Assembly: GCA_002480525.1 (NCBI GenBank)
Contig: DLCH01000035.1
Span: forward strand, 36,472 to 85,148
From: Gammaproteobacteria bacterium UBA7803
Lineage (GTDB): Bacteria > Pseudomonadota > Gammaproteobacteria > Pseudomonadales > Azotimanducaceae
Direction of reading: 5' to 3'
Length of the DNA stretch: 48,677 nucleotides
A program made the position numbers and the translations under genes. The notes beneath the pieces were generated by a model. That model saw nothing but the letters and a program-made list of their open reading frames with translations, was not told where the DNA came from and did not search any database. This document shows, one piece after another, positions 33,680-42,042 of the stretch. The number at the start of each line of letters is the position of its first letter. The stretch's first letter is position 1.

Positions 33680-34980
33680 TGCCCATGCCCGACGCCCGCC
33701 CAAGCCGCGCCGCCAGGTCCGTCAACGTGTCCGCCGGACTGCTGACAGCCCTCGTGCTGCTCGCCGGCTGCGTGAGTCACGAGGTCCGGACCGTGGACAT
33801 GACCCCGCCGGAACGGCTCGACGAGCCCCTGCCGGAGTCCCAACTGCTCGACGTCGGCGTCACCGTGTTCGACGCCAACGTCCCCGAGGGCTACGACGAG
33901 CGGATCGAGCAGATCATCCAGCCGGACATCCGCCGGGCCGAGGCCAACTACATTCCCTATTTCACCAAGAATCTGCTGCAGAGCACCGGCAACTGGGGGG
34001 CGGTACGGGTCATCCCCCGGCCCACCCACGCGGTGGACGTCATCGTGTCCGGCAGGATCCTGCATTCCGACGGTGAGAGCCTGGAGGTCGAGGTCACGGT
34101 GGAGGACGCCACCGGCGAGACCTGGTTCGTGCGGCGCTACGAGGCGCTGGCGAGCAAGTACGCCTACGAGGACAGTGTGCCGCCGAGCATCGATCCCTTT
34201 CAGGCGGTCTACAAGAACCTCGCCGACGACATGCTGGCCTACCGCCAGGCGCTGACGCCGCAGCAGGTGGAGACCATCCGCGCCACCGCCAAGATGAAGT
34301 TCGCCCGGGACTTCGCGCCGGACGCCTTCGGCGACCACGTCACCCGGACCGACGACGGCGAATACGTGCTCGAACGCCTGCCCGCGGCGGACGACCCGAT
34401 GCTGGCCCGGGTCGAGCGCGTCCGGGAGCGCGAATACCTGTTCATCGACACGCTGGACGAGTACTTCGAGAACTACCACCGCAGCATGTACGGCCCGTAC
34501 CAGAACTGGCGGGAGGCCACCTACGACGAAGCCATCACCTACAAGCTGCTGCGCGCGGAGGCCCGGCGCCGCACCATCGGCGGCGCGGCCGCCATCGTCG
34601 GCGGCGTCGCCGCCATGGCGGAGAGCAACGACGCGGTGGTCGAGACCAGCGGCCTGGTGAGCGTGATCGGCGGCGCCCTGACCCTCAAGAGCGCCATCGC
34701 CAAGCGCCAGGAAGCGGAGATGCACGCCGAGGCGCTGCGCGAGGTCGGGGTGGCGGCCGAGGCCGAGGTGATGCCCTATACCCTGGAGCTGGAGAATCAG
34801 GTCGTGCGCCTCGAAGGCACCGTCGACGAGCAGTACGAGAAGCTGCGCGGCATCCTCCGGGACCTGTACTTCGCCGACCTCGATCTGCCGGTGCCCGGCG
34901 AGGAAGCCGCCGGCGCGCCCGCCGACGAGGCGGCCGATGCGCAGCTCGAGGACGTGATCGACGACGACCTGGCGCCGTGA
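33679..34980 (+). CDS. Putative outer-membrane lipoprotein of the envelope system
   Basis: Predicted 433-residue lipoprotein: the signal ends LVLLAGC with Cys31 and the next residues are V and S, not Asp, so outer-membrane sorting is expected. Residues 50-160 have an alternating beta pattern (LLDVGVTVFDANVPEGYDE, AVRVIPRPTHAVDVIVSG, LEVEVTVEDATGETWF) like small assembly-lipoprotein folds of the CsgG/LpoB kind. The middle is helical with YQNWREATYDEAITYKLLRAEA. About residues 294-335 form a glycine-rich hydrophobic stretch (GGAAAIVGGVAAMA, then GLVSVIGGALTLKSAIAK) that could insert in a membrane. A coiled coil and an acidic tail end the protein. No family is named with confidence. It starts at ATG 33679 on the previous stop and overlaps the next gene by four bases. 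Confidence 0.72.
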   Translation: MPMPDARPSRAARSVNVSAGLLTALVLLAGCVSHEVRTVDMTPPERLDEPLPESQLLDVGVTVFDANVPEGYDERIEQIIQPDIRRAEANYIPYFTKNLLQSTGNWGAVRVIPRPTHAVDVIVSGRILHSDGESLEVEVTVEDATGETWFVRRYEALASKYAYEDSVPPSIDPFQAVYKNLADDMLAYRQALTPQQVETIRATAKMKFARDFAPDAFGDHVTRTDDGEYVLERLPAADDPMLARVERVREREYLFIDTLDEYFENYHRSMYGPYQNWREATYDEAITYKLLRAEARRRTIGGAAAIVGGVAAMAESNDAVVETSGLVSVIGGALTLKSAIAKRQEAEMHAEALREVGVAAEAEVMPYTLELENQVVRLEGTVDEQYEKLRGILRDLYFADLDLPVPGEEAAGAPADEAADAQLEDVIDDDLAP

Positions 34981-36512
34981 CCGACGACATGGCCGACGAT
35001 TTCAGCCCGATCCGACCCAAGTCCGTTCCGCTCTCCCACGGCGTCGAGACGCCGGTGGCCGAGTCCGGCCGCGGCGCGAGCCTGCTGACCTGGGGCCTCG
35101 CCCTGCTGCTGGCCGCCGGCCTGCTCGGCGCGGTGTTCTTCCTCGTGCCCGCCTGGCTGGAGTCGCGGCCGGCGCCCCGGCCCGACGTGACCCGGACTGC
35201 CGCTCCCGCCGCCGCGGCGCAGCCCCAGGCCGGCAGACCGTCCGCCGCCGCGGACGACGCGCTGCCGCCGTTTCAGCAGCTTCAGCGCGAGCAGGCCCGG
35301 GAACAGGCCCAGGAACAGCTCGCCCGCTTCGTCGAGCTGCAGATACAGCTCGAGGACCAGATGCAGGTCGGCGACTGGGGCGCGGACGCCTACGAGCGGG
35401 CCACGTCCCTGGCCGCCGCCGGCGACGAGGAATTCGTGCGGGAACGGTTCGCCGAGGCGGTGGCCAGCTATCGGCAGGCCGCGGACGCCCTCGAGCAGCT
35501 CATCGACCGGGGCCGCCAGACCCTCGAGGACGCGCTGACCCGCGGCGCGGCGGCACTGGCCGAGCGGCGCCGTGACGACGCCCGAGCCGCCTTCGACCTG
35601 GCGGCCACCATCGCCCCGGAGGATCCGCGGGTCGCGGCCGGCCAGGCCCGGCTGGAGCTGCTGCCGGAGATCATCGAGCTGATGCGCCGGGCCCGCAATC
35701 AGGAGCTGGCGGAGGACTGGTCCGCCGCCTACGACACCTACGAACGGGTGCGCCAGCTCGACCCGGCCAGCGTCGGCCTCGACGAGGCCCTCGCCCGGGT
35801 CGAGGCCGGCCGCCGCCAGACCCGGATCCAGACGCTGCTGTCCCGGGCCTTCGCCGAGCTCGACGACGGCCGCTTCGACGCGGCCCGGGCCGCGTTCCGT
35901 CAGGTCCTCGACCTGGAGCCTGGCAATGCCGTGGCCGAAGGCGGACTCGAGCAGGTCGCGAAGCAGGCGGACGTGGCCCGCATCAACGCGCTGCGGGACC
36001 GGGCCGAAGCCGCTGCCGCGGCCGGCCGCTGGGGCGACGCCGCGGACCTGTACGGCCAGGTCCTCGGCCTCGACCCGACCATCCAGTTCGCCCAGGCGGG
36101 CCGCGCCGAGGCCGAGGCCCAGGCACGCACCCAGGCCGCCCTGGCGCGCATCCTGGAACGACCGGACCGCCTGTCGTCGGACAAGCTGTACCGGGAGGCC
36201 CGGGAGATTCTCGACCGCGCCGAGCAGCTTCGTCCCCGTGGCGAGGCGCTGGCCCGGCAGATCGCGGATGTGCGGGAGACCCTGGAGGTCTACGCCAATC
36301 CGGTGCCCGTGGTGCTGCGCTCCGACAACCGCACCGAGATCACCCTGTCCACCGTCGGCGCGCTCGGCAGCTTCGAGGAGAAACGCCTGGAACTGCGCCC
36401 CGGCGCCTACACCGTGGTCGGCAGCCGCGACGGCTGCCGGGACGTGCGCGAGCAGATCGTGGTACGTCCCAACATGGGCCCGGTCGACATCCGCTGCACC
36501 GAAACCCTCTGA
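34977..36512 (+). CDS. Inner-membrane TPR protein of the envelope system
   Basis: Predicted 511-residue protein. A polar N-terminus (cytosolic, about 35 residues) precedes one transmembrane helix (about 36-61, LLTWGLALLLAAGLLGAVFF). An Ala/Pro linker and a long periplasmic helical region rich in TPR-like repeats follow, e.g. RERFAEAVASYRQAADALEQ, AEDWSAAYDTYERVRQLDP, LDDGRFDAARAAFRQVLDLEPGN and AAAGRWGDAADLYGQVLGLDP. The last 80 residues form a small beta domain with ELRPGAYTVVGSRDGCRDVREQIVV and two cysteines, perhaps disulfide-bonded. It looks like a periplasmic scaffold. The start is GTG at 34977 overlapping the preceding stop by four bases; three bases separate it from the next gene. Confidence 0.8.
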   Translation: MTDDMADDFSPIRPKSVPLSHGVETPVAESGRGASLLTWGLALLLAAGLLGAVFFLVPAWLESRPAPRPDVTRTAAPAAAAQPQAGRPSAAADDALPPFQQLQREQAREQAQEQLARFVELQIQLEDQMQVGDWGADAYERATSLAAAGDEEFVRERFAEAVASYRQAADALEQLIDRGRQTLEDALTRGAAALAERRRDDARAAFDLAATIAPEDPRVAAGQARLELLPEIIELMRRARNQELAEDWSAAYDTYERVRQLDPASVGLDEALARVEAGRRQTRIQTLLSRAFAELDDGRFDAARAAFRQVLDLEPGNAVAEGGLEQVAKQADVARINALRDRAEAAAAAGRWGDAADLYGQVLGLDPTIQFAQAGRAEAEAQARTQAALARILERPDRLSSDKLYREAREILDRAEQLRPRGEALARQIADVRETLEVYANPVPVVLRSDNRTEITLSTVGALGSFEEKRLELRPGAYTVVGSRDGCRDVREQIVVRPNMGPVDIRCTETL

Positions 36513-36515
36513 CCC

Positions 36516-38588
36516 ATGACCGGTACCGATCCACGGGACAGCAGCCGCGACGGCGAGGTCATCCGCCCCGTCAGCTACCGTCCCGCCGACGACGGGCCCC
36601 GCCGCTCGTTCCCCCTGACGCCGCTGCAGATCGCGCTGCTGATCGGCGTCGCCGTCGTCGCCGCCGTGCTGTGGTTCCTGTTCACGGCCAAGTCGGTACG
36701 GCTGAGCTTCGATCCCGCCGTCGCCGACTCCGAGATCAGCGGCGGCCTGCGCTTCCAGCTCGGCGACGTCTGGCTGCTGCGCGCCGGCCAGTACCGTCTG
36801 CGGGCGAGCGCGCCCGGCTATCACGACCTGGACACCGAGCTGACCGTCGGCGCCGCCCGCAACCAGACCCACAGCTTCCAGCTCGACAAGCTGCCCGGTC
36901 AGGTGACCCTGGTGAGCGATCCCCCGGGCGCCGAGGTCCGCTTCGGCGAGCGCACCGTGGGCGTCACGCCGACGGCCCCGGTGCCGTTGCCCGCCGGGCC
37001 CCTGACGCTGACCTTCGACAAGGCGCGCTACCAGACCGCCCGGCTCGAAGCCGAGATCGAAGGCATGGCGCGCCCCCAGACGGTGACCGCGGTCCTCGAG
37101 CCCGACTGGGCCGACGTCACCATCACCACCGACCCGCCGGGCGCGGAGATCTTCGTCGACGACGAGAGCACCGGCCAGACCACCCCGGCGGTGGTGGAGA
37201 TTCTCGCCGGCGAGCACGAGATCCGCCTGAAGGCGCCCGGACACCGGAGCCACCGGCAGCGCATCCTGGTGGCCGCCCGGGAAACCCGGACCCTGGACCC
37301 GGTGACCCTGACCCGGGCCGACAGCCTGCTGACCGTGACCACGAACCCGCCCGGGGCCGGCATCACCCTGGACGGCCGCTTCCAGGGCGAGACCCCGCTG
37401 GAGCTGGCGGTGCGCTCCGGAGTGCGTTACCGGCTCCAGGCGTTCCGCTCCGGCTACGCGCCCGCCGAACGCACCGTGGAGCTGCCCGCCGGCGCGGAGC
37501 GCAGCGTCGCCCTCGAGCTCGAGCGTCTCACCGGCACCGTGGTGGTTCAGGCCCGGCCGGAGGAGGCGGAGCTGTTCGTCAACGGCCGCTCCCGCGGGCC
37601 GGCGAACCAGACCCTGGAGCTGCCGGTGGACACCCAGCGCATCGAGATCCGCCTGCCCGGCTACGCCGGCTACAGCACCGAGATCACGCCCCGCGAGGGC
37701 ATCACCCAGGAGCTCAAGGTCCGCCTGCTGACCGTGGAGGAGGCGCGGCTCGCGGCGCTCAAGCCCAGGATCACCACCGCCGCCGGCCAGGAGCTGGTGC
37801 TGCTGGACCCCGGCCCCTTCACCATGGGCGCGTCCCGGCGGGAACCCGGCCGGCGCGCCAACGAGACCCTGCGGGACGTCGACCTGACCCGGCTGTTCTA
37901 CCTGGGCCGCCACGAGGTCACCAACGCGCAGTACCGGAAGTTCGTCGGCGACCATGCGGCGGAAGAGTTCCAGGATCACGATCTCAACGAGCCGGAGCTG
38001 CCGGTGGTCGGCGTGAGCTGGCAGGAGGCCGCCGCCTACTGCAACTGGCTGTCCGACCTGGATGGGCTGCCGCGCTTCTACGCTATCGACGGGGACACCG
38101 TCACCGGCTTCAACCCGGCGTCGACCGGCTATCGTCTGCCCACCGAGGCGGAGTGGGCGTGGGCCGCCCGGCAGGGTCCGGACGGCATCACCCGGACGGC
38201 CTTTCCGTGGGGACCCAACCTGCCGCCGCCGGACCGTCACGGCAACTACGCGGATCGTTCCGCCGCGCATCTGGTGGGCCGGATCATCTTCGGCTACAAC
38301 GACAACCACATCGTCGCCGCGCCCGTAGGGACCTTTCCGCCGAACGCCATCGACCTGTTCGACCTGGCCGGCAACGTCGCCGAATGGACCCACGACTTCT
38401 ACGAGATTCCCGGCGACGAGGCGGTCACCGATCCCCTCGGCCCGGCCGCCGGCGACTATCACGTGATCCGCGGTTCGAGCTGGATGCACGGCACCATCAC
38501 CGAGCTGCGCACGTCGTTCCGGGACTACGGCAGCGCCGGCCGGCAGGACGTCGGCTTCCGGGTGGCGCGTTACGCGGAGGCGCCGTGA
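36516..38588 (+). CDS. Inner-membrane PEGA protein with an FGE/SUMF1-like domain
   Basis: Predicted 690-residue protein: cytosolic N-terminus, one helix (about residues 37-58), then periplasmic domains. Four PEGA-type repeats start near residues 127, 198, 268 and 337 (e.g. TLVSDPPGAEVRFGERTVG, TITTDPPGAEIFVDDESTG, TVTTNPPGAGITLDG). The C-terminal 260 residues are a formylglycine-generating-enzyme fold: GPFTMGASRREPGRRANET, YLGRHEVTNAQYRKFVGD, PVVGVSWQEAAAYCNWLS, YRLPTEAEWAWAAR, LFDLAGNVAEWTHDFYE, IRGSSWMHG. The family's catalytic cysteine region near the end (CRSAXR-like) is LRTSFRD here, so it is probably a binding module, as GldJ/GldK are thought to be. Tightly coupled upstream and downstream. 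Confidence 0.88.
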   Translation: MTGTDPRDSSRDGEVIRPVSYRPADDGPRRSFPLTPLQIALLIGVAVVAAVLWFLFTAKSVRLSFDPAVADSEISGGLRFQLGDVWLLRAGQYRLRASAPGYHDLDTELTVGAARNQTHSFQLDKLPGQVTLVSDPPGAEVRFGERTVGVTPTAPVPLPAGPLTLTFDKARYQTARLEAEIEGMARPQTVTAVLEPDWADVTITTDPPGAEIFVDDESTGQTTPAVVEILAGEHEIRLKAPGHRSHRQRILVAARETRTLDPVTLTRADSLLTVTTNPPGAGITLDGRFQGETPLELAVRSGVRYRLQAFRSGYAPAERTVELPAGAERSVALELERLTGTVVVQARPEEAELFVNGRSRGPANQTLELPVDTQRIEIRLPGYAGYSTEITPREGITQELKVRLLTVEEARLAALKPRITTAAGQELVLLDPGPFTMGASRREPGRRANETLRDVDLTRLFYLGRHEVTNAQYRKFVGDHAAEEFQDHDLNEPELPVVGVSWQEAAAYCNWLSDLDGLPRFYAIDGDTVTGFNPASTGYRLPTEAEWAWAARQGPDGITRTAFPWGPNLPPPDRHGNYADRSAAHLVGRIIFGYNDNHIVAAPVGTFPPNAIDLFDLAGNVAEWTHDFYEIPGDEAVTDPLGPAAGDYHVIRGSSWMHGTITELRTSFRDYGSAGRQDVGFRVARYAEAP

Positions 38589-38842
38589 GCGCGCGCACCG
38601 CCCTGCTGCCGTGGCTGCTGCTGGCGCTGGCCGGCGCGGCGGGCGCCGCTGGCGTCGGCGCGGCCGAGCCGGACCAGGAGCCGTCACCCCGGGCGGAAGC
38701 CGCAGCGGACGCCGAAGCGGGGACGGATACCGCGGAAACGCCCGAGCCGCCCTCCGGCGGCGGTCCGGGCGACGACGGGGTATTCGTACCGAGCGAGGAA
38801 ATCTCCGAGGATTTCGCGGTCTCATTTCCGGTGGACATCTGA
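38585..38842 (+). CDS. Small secreted acidic protein (85 residues)
   Basis: Starts with GTG at 38585, overlapping the FGE-like gene stop by four bases (GTGA). The N-terminus ALLPWLLLALAGAAGAAGVGAA is a likely signal peptide with cleavage near AAEP. The mature part of about 57 residues is acidic and disordered (Glu, Asp, Ala, Pro, Gly), ending in a more complex EISEDFAVSFPVDI that is the likely functional piece. No family is recognised. Its location inside the operon makes it a credible small component. Confidence 0.6.
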   Translation: MSARTALLPWLLLALAGAAGAAGVGAAEPDQEPSPRAEAAADAEAGTDTAETPEPPSGGGPGDDGVFVPSEEISEDFAVSFPVDI

Positions 38843-38887
38843 GCGACCGCCGGCCGACTGACACAGACAGGAGGACACACCGGAGCG

Positions 38888-39691
38888 ATGAAGCGCCAGA
38901 TTCCCTTCGAGCTGATCTATCAGGTGACCGCCCTGGTCGTCTCCGTGGTGCTCGTGCACCTGGTCTACATCACGGTGATCCGGCCCAACGCCGAGGCCAT
39001 CATGGCGGAGCAGGCCGAGCTGGCGGCCCAGGGCGAACCGTACATCCAGGACCGTTCGCTGTACGTCGTCCTCAAGGACTACGAGCAGGAGGCCTGCTTC
39101 GTGCTGATGTTCTGGGCCATGGCCATCATGGGCTACAAGGGCCGGCAGGCCCTGCGGGAACGCAGCCTGCTGCAGCAGGACATCGTCCGCGTCAGTGACG
39201 GCATGAGTGTTCTGCCCGAGGACACCCGGGAGTACTCGCGGACCATTCAGGCATTGCCCGAGGACACCCAGAACTTCCTGCTGCCGCGAACGCTGCAGGC
39301 CGCCCTGCACCGCTTCGCCTCGACCCGCAACGTCCAGGACGTGTCCGAGGCCGTGAAATCCAACTGCGAGGCCGAGACCGACCGCCTCGACAGCGAGCTC
39401 TCCATGGTCCGCTACATCGCCTGGGCCATTCCGTCCATCGGCTTCATCGGCACGGTGCGCGGCATCGGGGAAGCCCTGGGCCAGGCCTACCGCGCCGTGG
39501 AGGGGGACATCGCCGGGGTCACGGCGAGTCTCGGCGTGGCGTTCAACTCGACCTTCACCGCGCTGGTGATCAGCATCGTCATCATGTTCCTGATGCACCA
39601 GCTCCAGCTCATTCAGGAGCGGCTGGTGCTCGACGTCCACACCTACTGCGACCAGCGGCTGCTGCGGCACATGCAGGTGCGCGGATCATGA
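38888..39691 (+). CDS. MotA/TolQ/ExbB-type proton channel protein
   Basis: Predicted 267-residue inner-membrane protein with four hydrophobic segments: about residues 9-31, 69-84, 176-197 and 211-238. The C-terminal pair carries the family signature: WAIPSIGFIGTVRGIGEALGQAYRAVEGDIAGV followed by ASLGVAFNSTFTALVISIVIMF, like the GLLGTVXGI and helix-4 regions of TolQ and ExbB. Such proteins form pentamers around a dimer of ExbD, TolR or MotB and use proton flow to drive movement. A long cytosolic segment (about 85-175) links helices 2 and 3. AGGAGG precedes the ATG. The partner subunits are probably the two VWA proteins downstream. Substrate or load is unknown. Confidence 0.9.
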   Translation: MKRQIPFELIYQVTALVVSVVLVHLVYITVIRPNAEAIMAEQAELAAQGEPYIQDRSLYVVLKDYEQEACFVLMFWAMAIMGYKGRQALRERSLLQQDIVRVSDGMSVLPEDTREYSRTIQALPEDTQNFLLPRTLQAALHRFASTRNVQDVSEAVKSNCEAETDRLDSELSMVRYIAWAIPSIGFIGTVRGIGEALGQAYRAVEGDIAGVTASLGVAFNSTFTALVISIVIMFLMHQLQLIQERLVLDVHTYCDQRLLRHMQVRGS

Positions 39692-40941
39692 CCTGCATCC
39701 TCGAGCTGAACGACGCCGATCTCACCCTGTACCGGGACGCCACGGTGCTGCACCGCTCGCCCGGAGTCGCGGTGGTGCTGGACGACGCCGTGCACTTCGG
39801 CGACGAAGCCCTGCGGCTGTCCCGGATCCACCCCCGGCAGACCAACCAGCAGTACTTCACCCGCCTCAACGCCGACCCGCTCACCGCCCCCGGGCGCCGC
39901 GCCCGCAACCACGCGGATCTGGTCTATCTGCACCTGCAGACGTTCAAGCCGCTGATCGAGGCCGAGGGCGGCGACGTGCTGCTGGCCGTGCCGGGCATCC
40001 TGTCCGCCGACCAGCTCGGCGTGCTGCTCGGCGTGCTCCAGGAGCTCGGCATCCGGGTATCCGGTTTCGTCGATGCGGCCGTCGCCGCGGCGGCCGGCCG
40101 GGCGCTGCCCGAGCGCGCGTTTCACCTGGAGGTGATGATGCAGCGCGCCGTGGTCACCGAGCTCGAAACCACCGGCGCCGGAGAGGTGCGCAAGGCCGGC
40201 GCGCAGGAAGTGCTGGAGTGCGGCCTCAGCCGTCTGATGGAAAGCTGGATCGACGTCATCGCCGACCGGTTCGTGCGGGAGACCCGCTTCGACCCGCTCC
40301 ACGCCGCCGCGACCGAGCAGCAGCTCTTCGACCAGGTGCACGCCTGGCTGGAGCGGCCCGGCACCGCCGAGCTGGCCATCGAGATCGACCACGGCGATCA
40401 GCAGCGCCGGGTCGACCTCGGCCGCAGCGTGCTGGAGGACAAGGCCGGCCAGCGTTTCCGCCTGCTGGCCGACGTCGTGCCGAGGGGCGCGGCCCTGCTG
40501 GTCAGCGGCCGCGCCGCCCGGCTGCCCGGGCTGCAACGCAGCCTGGACGAGCTCGGGGCCCAGGCCGATGCCCTCGAAACCGGCGCGCTGGCCCGGGGCT
40601 GCATGGACAATCTCGACCGCATCGTCCCGCGGGACGGCGAGCTGCGTCTGGTGACGCGCCTGCCCGCCGGCGGCCGCCCGGCCGGGGAACCTCCCCGCGC
40701 CGCCGCCGCGCCGCCGACCCACGTCCTGGAGGGCGCCGATGCGTGGCCCGTGTCGGCGTCACCGGCGCCGCTCCGCACGGAGAGCGCCGGCGTGATGCTG
40801 TCGCCGGGCCCGGACGTCCGGCTCAACGGCGAACCGCTGGCGGCGCCGGCGCCGGTCACGCCCGGCGACCGGGTGACCGTCGGCGATCGCACCTTCGTGA
40901 TGATCCGGGTACTCGAAGCCGGGACGCCGGCGGGAGGCTGA
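39688..40941 (+). CDS. Actin/Hsp70-like (ASKHA) protein with an FHA-like tail
   Basis: Predicted 417-residue cytosolic protein without signal or membrane helix. The N-terminal half reads like a divergent ASKHA fold: CILELNDADLTLYRDATVLHRSPGVAVV, HFGDEALRLSRIHPRQTNQQYF, DVLLAVPGILSADQLGVLLGVLQELGIRVSGFVDAAVAA (compare the VPAYF...INEP region of Hsp70), and a later DVVPRGAALLVSGRAARLPGLQ. The last 45 residues (VRLNGEPLAAPAPVTPGDRVTVGDR, ending TFVMIRV) resemble the final strands of an FHA domain. ATP binding is inferred, not shown. It sits between the channel and the VWA genes, overlapping the former by four bases, so a cytosolic regulator or assembly factor of the motor is plausible. Confidence 0.68.
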   Translation: MTCILELNDADLTLYRDATVLHRSPGVAVVLDDAVHFGDEALRLSRIHPRQTNQQYFTRLNADPLTAPGRRARNHADLVYLHLQTFKPLIEAEGGDVLLAVPGILSADQLGVLLGVLQELGIRVSGFVDAAVAAAAGRALPERAFHLEVMMQRAVVTELETTGAGEVRKAGAQEVLECGLSRLMESWIDVIADRFVRETRFDPLHAAATEQQLFDQVHAWLERPGTAELAIEIDHGDQQRRVDLGRSVLEDKAGQRFRLLADVVPRGAALLVSGRAARLPGLQRSLDELGAQADALETGALARGCMDNLDRIVPRDGELRLVTRLPAGGRPAGEPPRAAAAPPTHVLEGADAWPVSASPAPLRTESAGVMLSPGPDVRLNGEPLAAPAPVTPGDRVTVGDRTFVMIRVLEAGTPAGG

Positions 40942-40947
40942 CAGGCC

Positions 40948-42042
40948 ATGGCGCGCCGCCAGCTCAACGTCTTCTCGCTGTCGTTCCTGGACGTCATGTC
41001 CTGCGGCTTCGGCGCGGTGGTGCTCATCTTCCTGATCATCAACCACGCCACCGAGGAGCAGGCGGAGACGGTCAACCGGGATCTGCTGGCCGAGGTGCGG
41101 ATGCTCGACTACCAGGTGCAGAACGGCGAGAAGGAGCTGTTCGACCTGCTCGAACGCATGGACACCCTCGACCAGCGCCTGGACGAGTCCGACGCCAAGC
41201 TGGTCAGCACCCGCAGCGCCATCGAGCGCCGGCGGGAGGACTTCGAGGAGCTCGAACGCGAGTCCCTGGCCCAGGAGGAGAGCCTGGAGCGGCTCAAGTC
41301 CGACGTGGAGACCCGGGAGGAGGAGCTCGAACGGCTGCGCGCGCTGGAGGCCGCCAATCAGGGCGGCAGGATTCGCAGCTTCACCGGCGAAGGCGACCGC
41401 CAGTACCTCACCGGCCTCAAGGTCGGCGGCCGGCACATCGTCGTCGCGCTGGACACCTCGGCGAGCATGCTCGACGACAGCATCGTCAACGTGATCCGCC
41501 GCCGCAACATGGACGACGCCCGCAAGCGCGCGGCGCCCAAGTGGCAGCGCGCGGTGCGCACCGTCGAGTGGATCGGCGCCCAGCTCCCCCTCGACGCGAG
41601 CTTCCAGATCCTCGGCTTCGACACCGAGACCCGCACCCTGGTGCCCGGCGGCGGCGACGCCATCGACTGGGTACCGCTCGGCGAAGGACGGGAGCTCGAT
41701 GCCGCCCTGCGGGCGCTGCGCGACGAGGTGGTGCCCGCCAACGGCACCAGCCTCGCCAACCTGGTGGACGCCATCAACGCCATGAGCCCGCGTCCAGACA
41801 ACGTCTACCTGATCACCGACTCGCTGCCGACCCAGGGCGCGCGGCCGCCCCGGGGCGCCACCGTGACCGGGCGCGAGCGCCTGGAGCTGTACAGCGAAGC
41901 GGTGGCGCGCCTGCCCAAGGAGGTGCCGGTCAACGTCATCATGTTCCCCATGGAGGGCGACCCCATGGCGTCCGCCGCGTTCTGGAACCTGGCCCGCACC
42001 ACCGGCGGCTCGTTCCTGTCACCGTCGAGGGACTGGCCATGA
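40948..42042 (+). CDS. VWA protein with ExbD/TolR-like membrane helix (first)
   Basis: Predicted 364-residue protein: ten cytosolic residues, one membrane helix (about 11-32) with SLSFLDVMSCGFGAVVLIFLI, a coiled coil (about 35-137, Glu/Arg/Leu-rich), then a periplasmic von Willebrand A domain (about 160-360). The VWA metal site DXSXS is D169-T-S171-A-S173; NGTSLANLV and the YLITDSLP strand supply the other typical parts. The helix begins LDV with Asp15 in the place where TolR and ExbD have their proton-binding aspartate (PLLDVLLVL, PFIDVMLVL). I infer a stator-type subunit for the upstream channel. It overlaps the second VWA gene by four bases. Confidence 0.88.
   Translation: MARRQLNVFSLSFLDVMSCGFGAVVLIFLIINHATEEQAETVNRDLLAEVRMLDYQVQNGEKELFDLLERMDTLDQRLDESDAKLVSTRSAIERRREDFEELERESLAQEESLERLKSDVETREEELERLRALEAANQGGRIRSFTGEGDRQYLTGLKVGGRHIVVALDTSASMLDDSIVNVIRRRNMDDARKRAAPKWQRAVRTVEWIGAQLPLDASFQILGFDTETRTLVPGGGDAIDWVPLGEGRELDAALRALRDEVVPANGTSLANLVDAINAMSPRPDNVYLITDSLPTQGARPPRGATVTGRERLELYSEAVARLPKEVPVNVIMFPMEGDPMASAAFWNLARTTGGSFLSPSRDWP

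Noticed and set aside
36516..38588. Reading the FGE-like protein as an active sulfatase-modifying enzyme
   Set aside because: The cysteine-containing catalytic segment is replaced by LRTSFRD, and no sulfatase gene is nearby.
34797..38864. A minus-strand open frame of 1355 codons opposite the TPR and PEGA/FGE genes
   Set aside because: It is antisense to two genes with clear domains. High GC makes stop codons rare in the complementary frame, and its composition (Arg, Gly, Ala, Gln, His) has no domain order or signal.
40218..42038. Upstream extension of the second VWA protein
   Set aside because: It is an out-of-frame shadow of the ASKHA and first VWA genes. ATG 42039 has the ATGA overlap typical of this operon.
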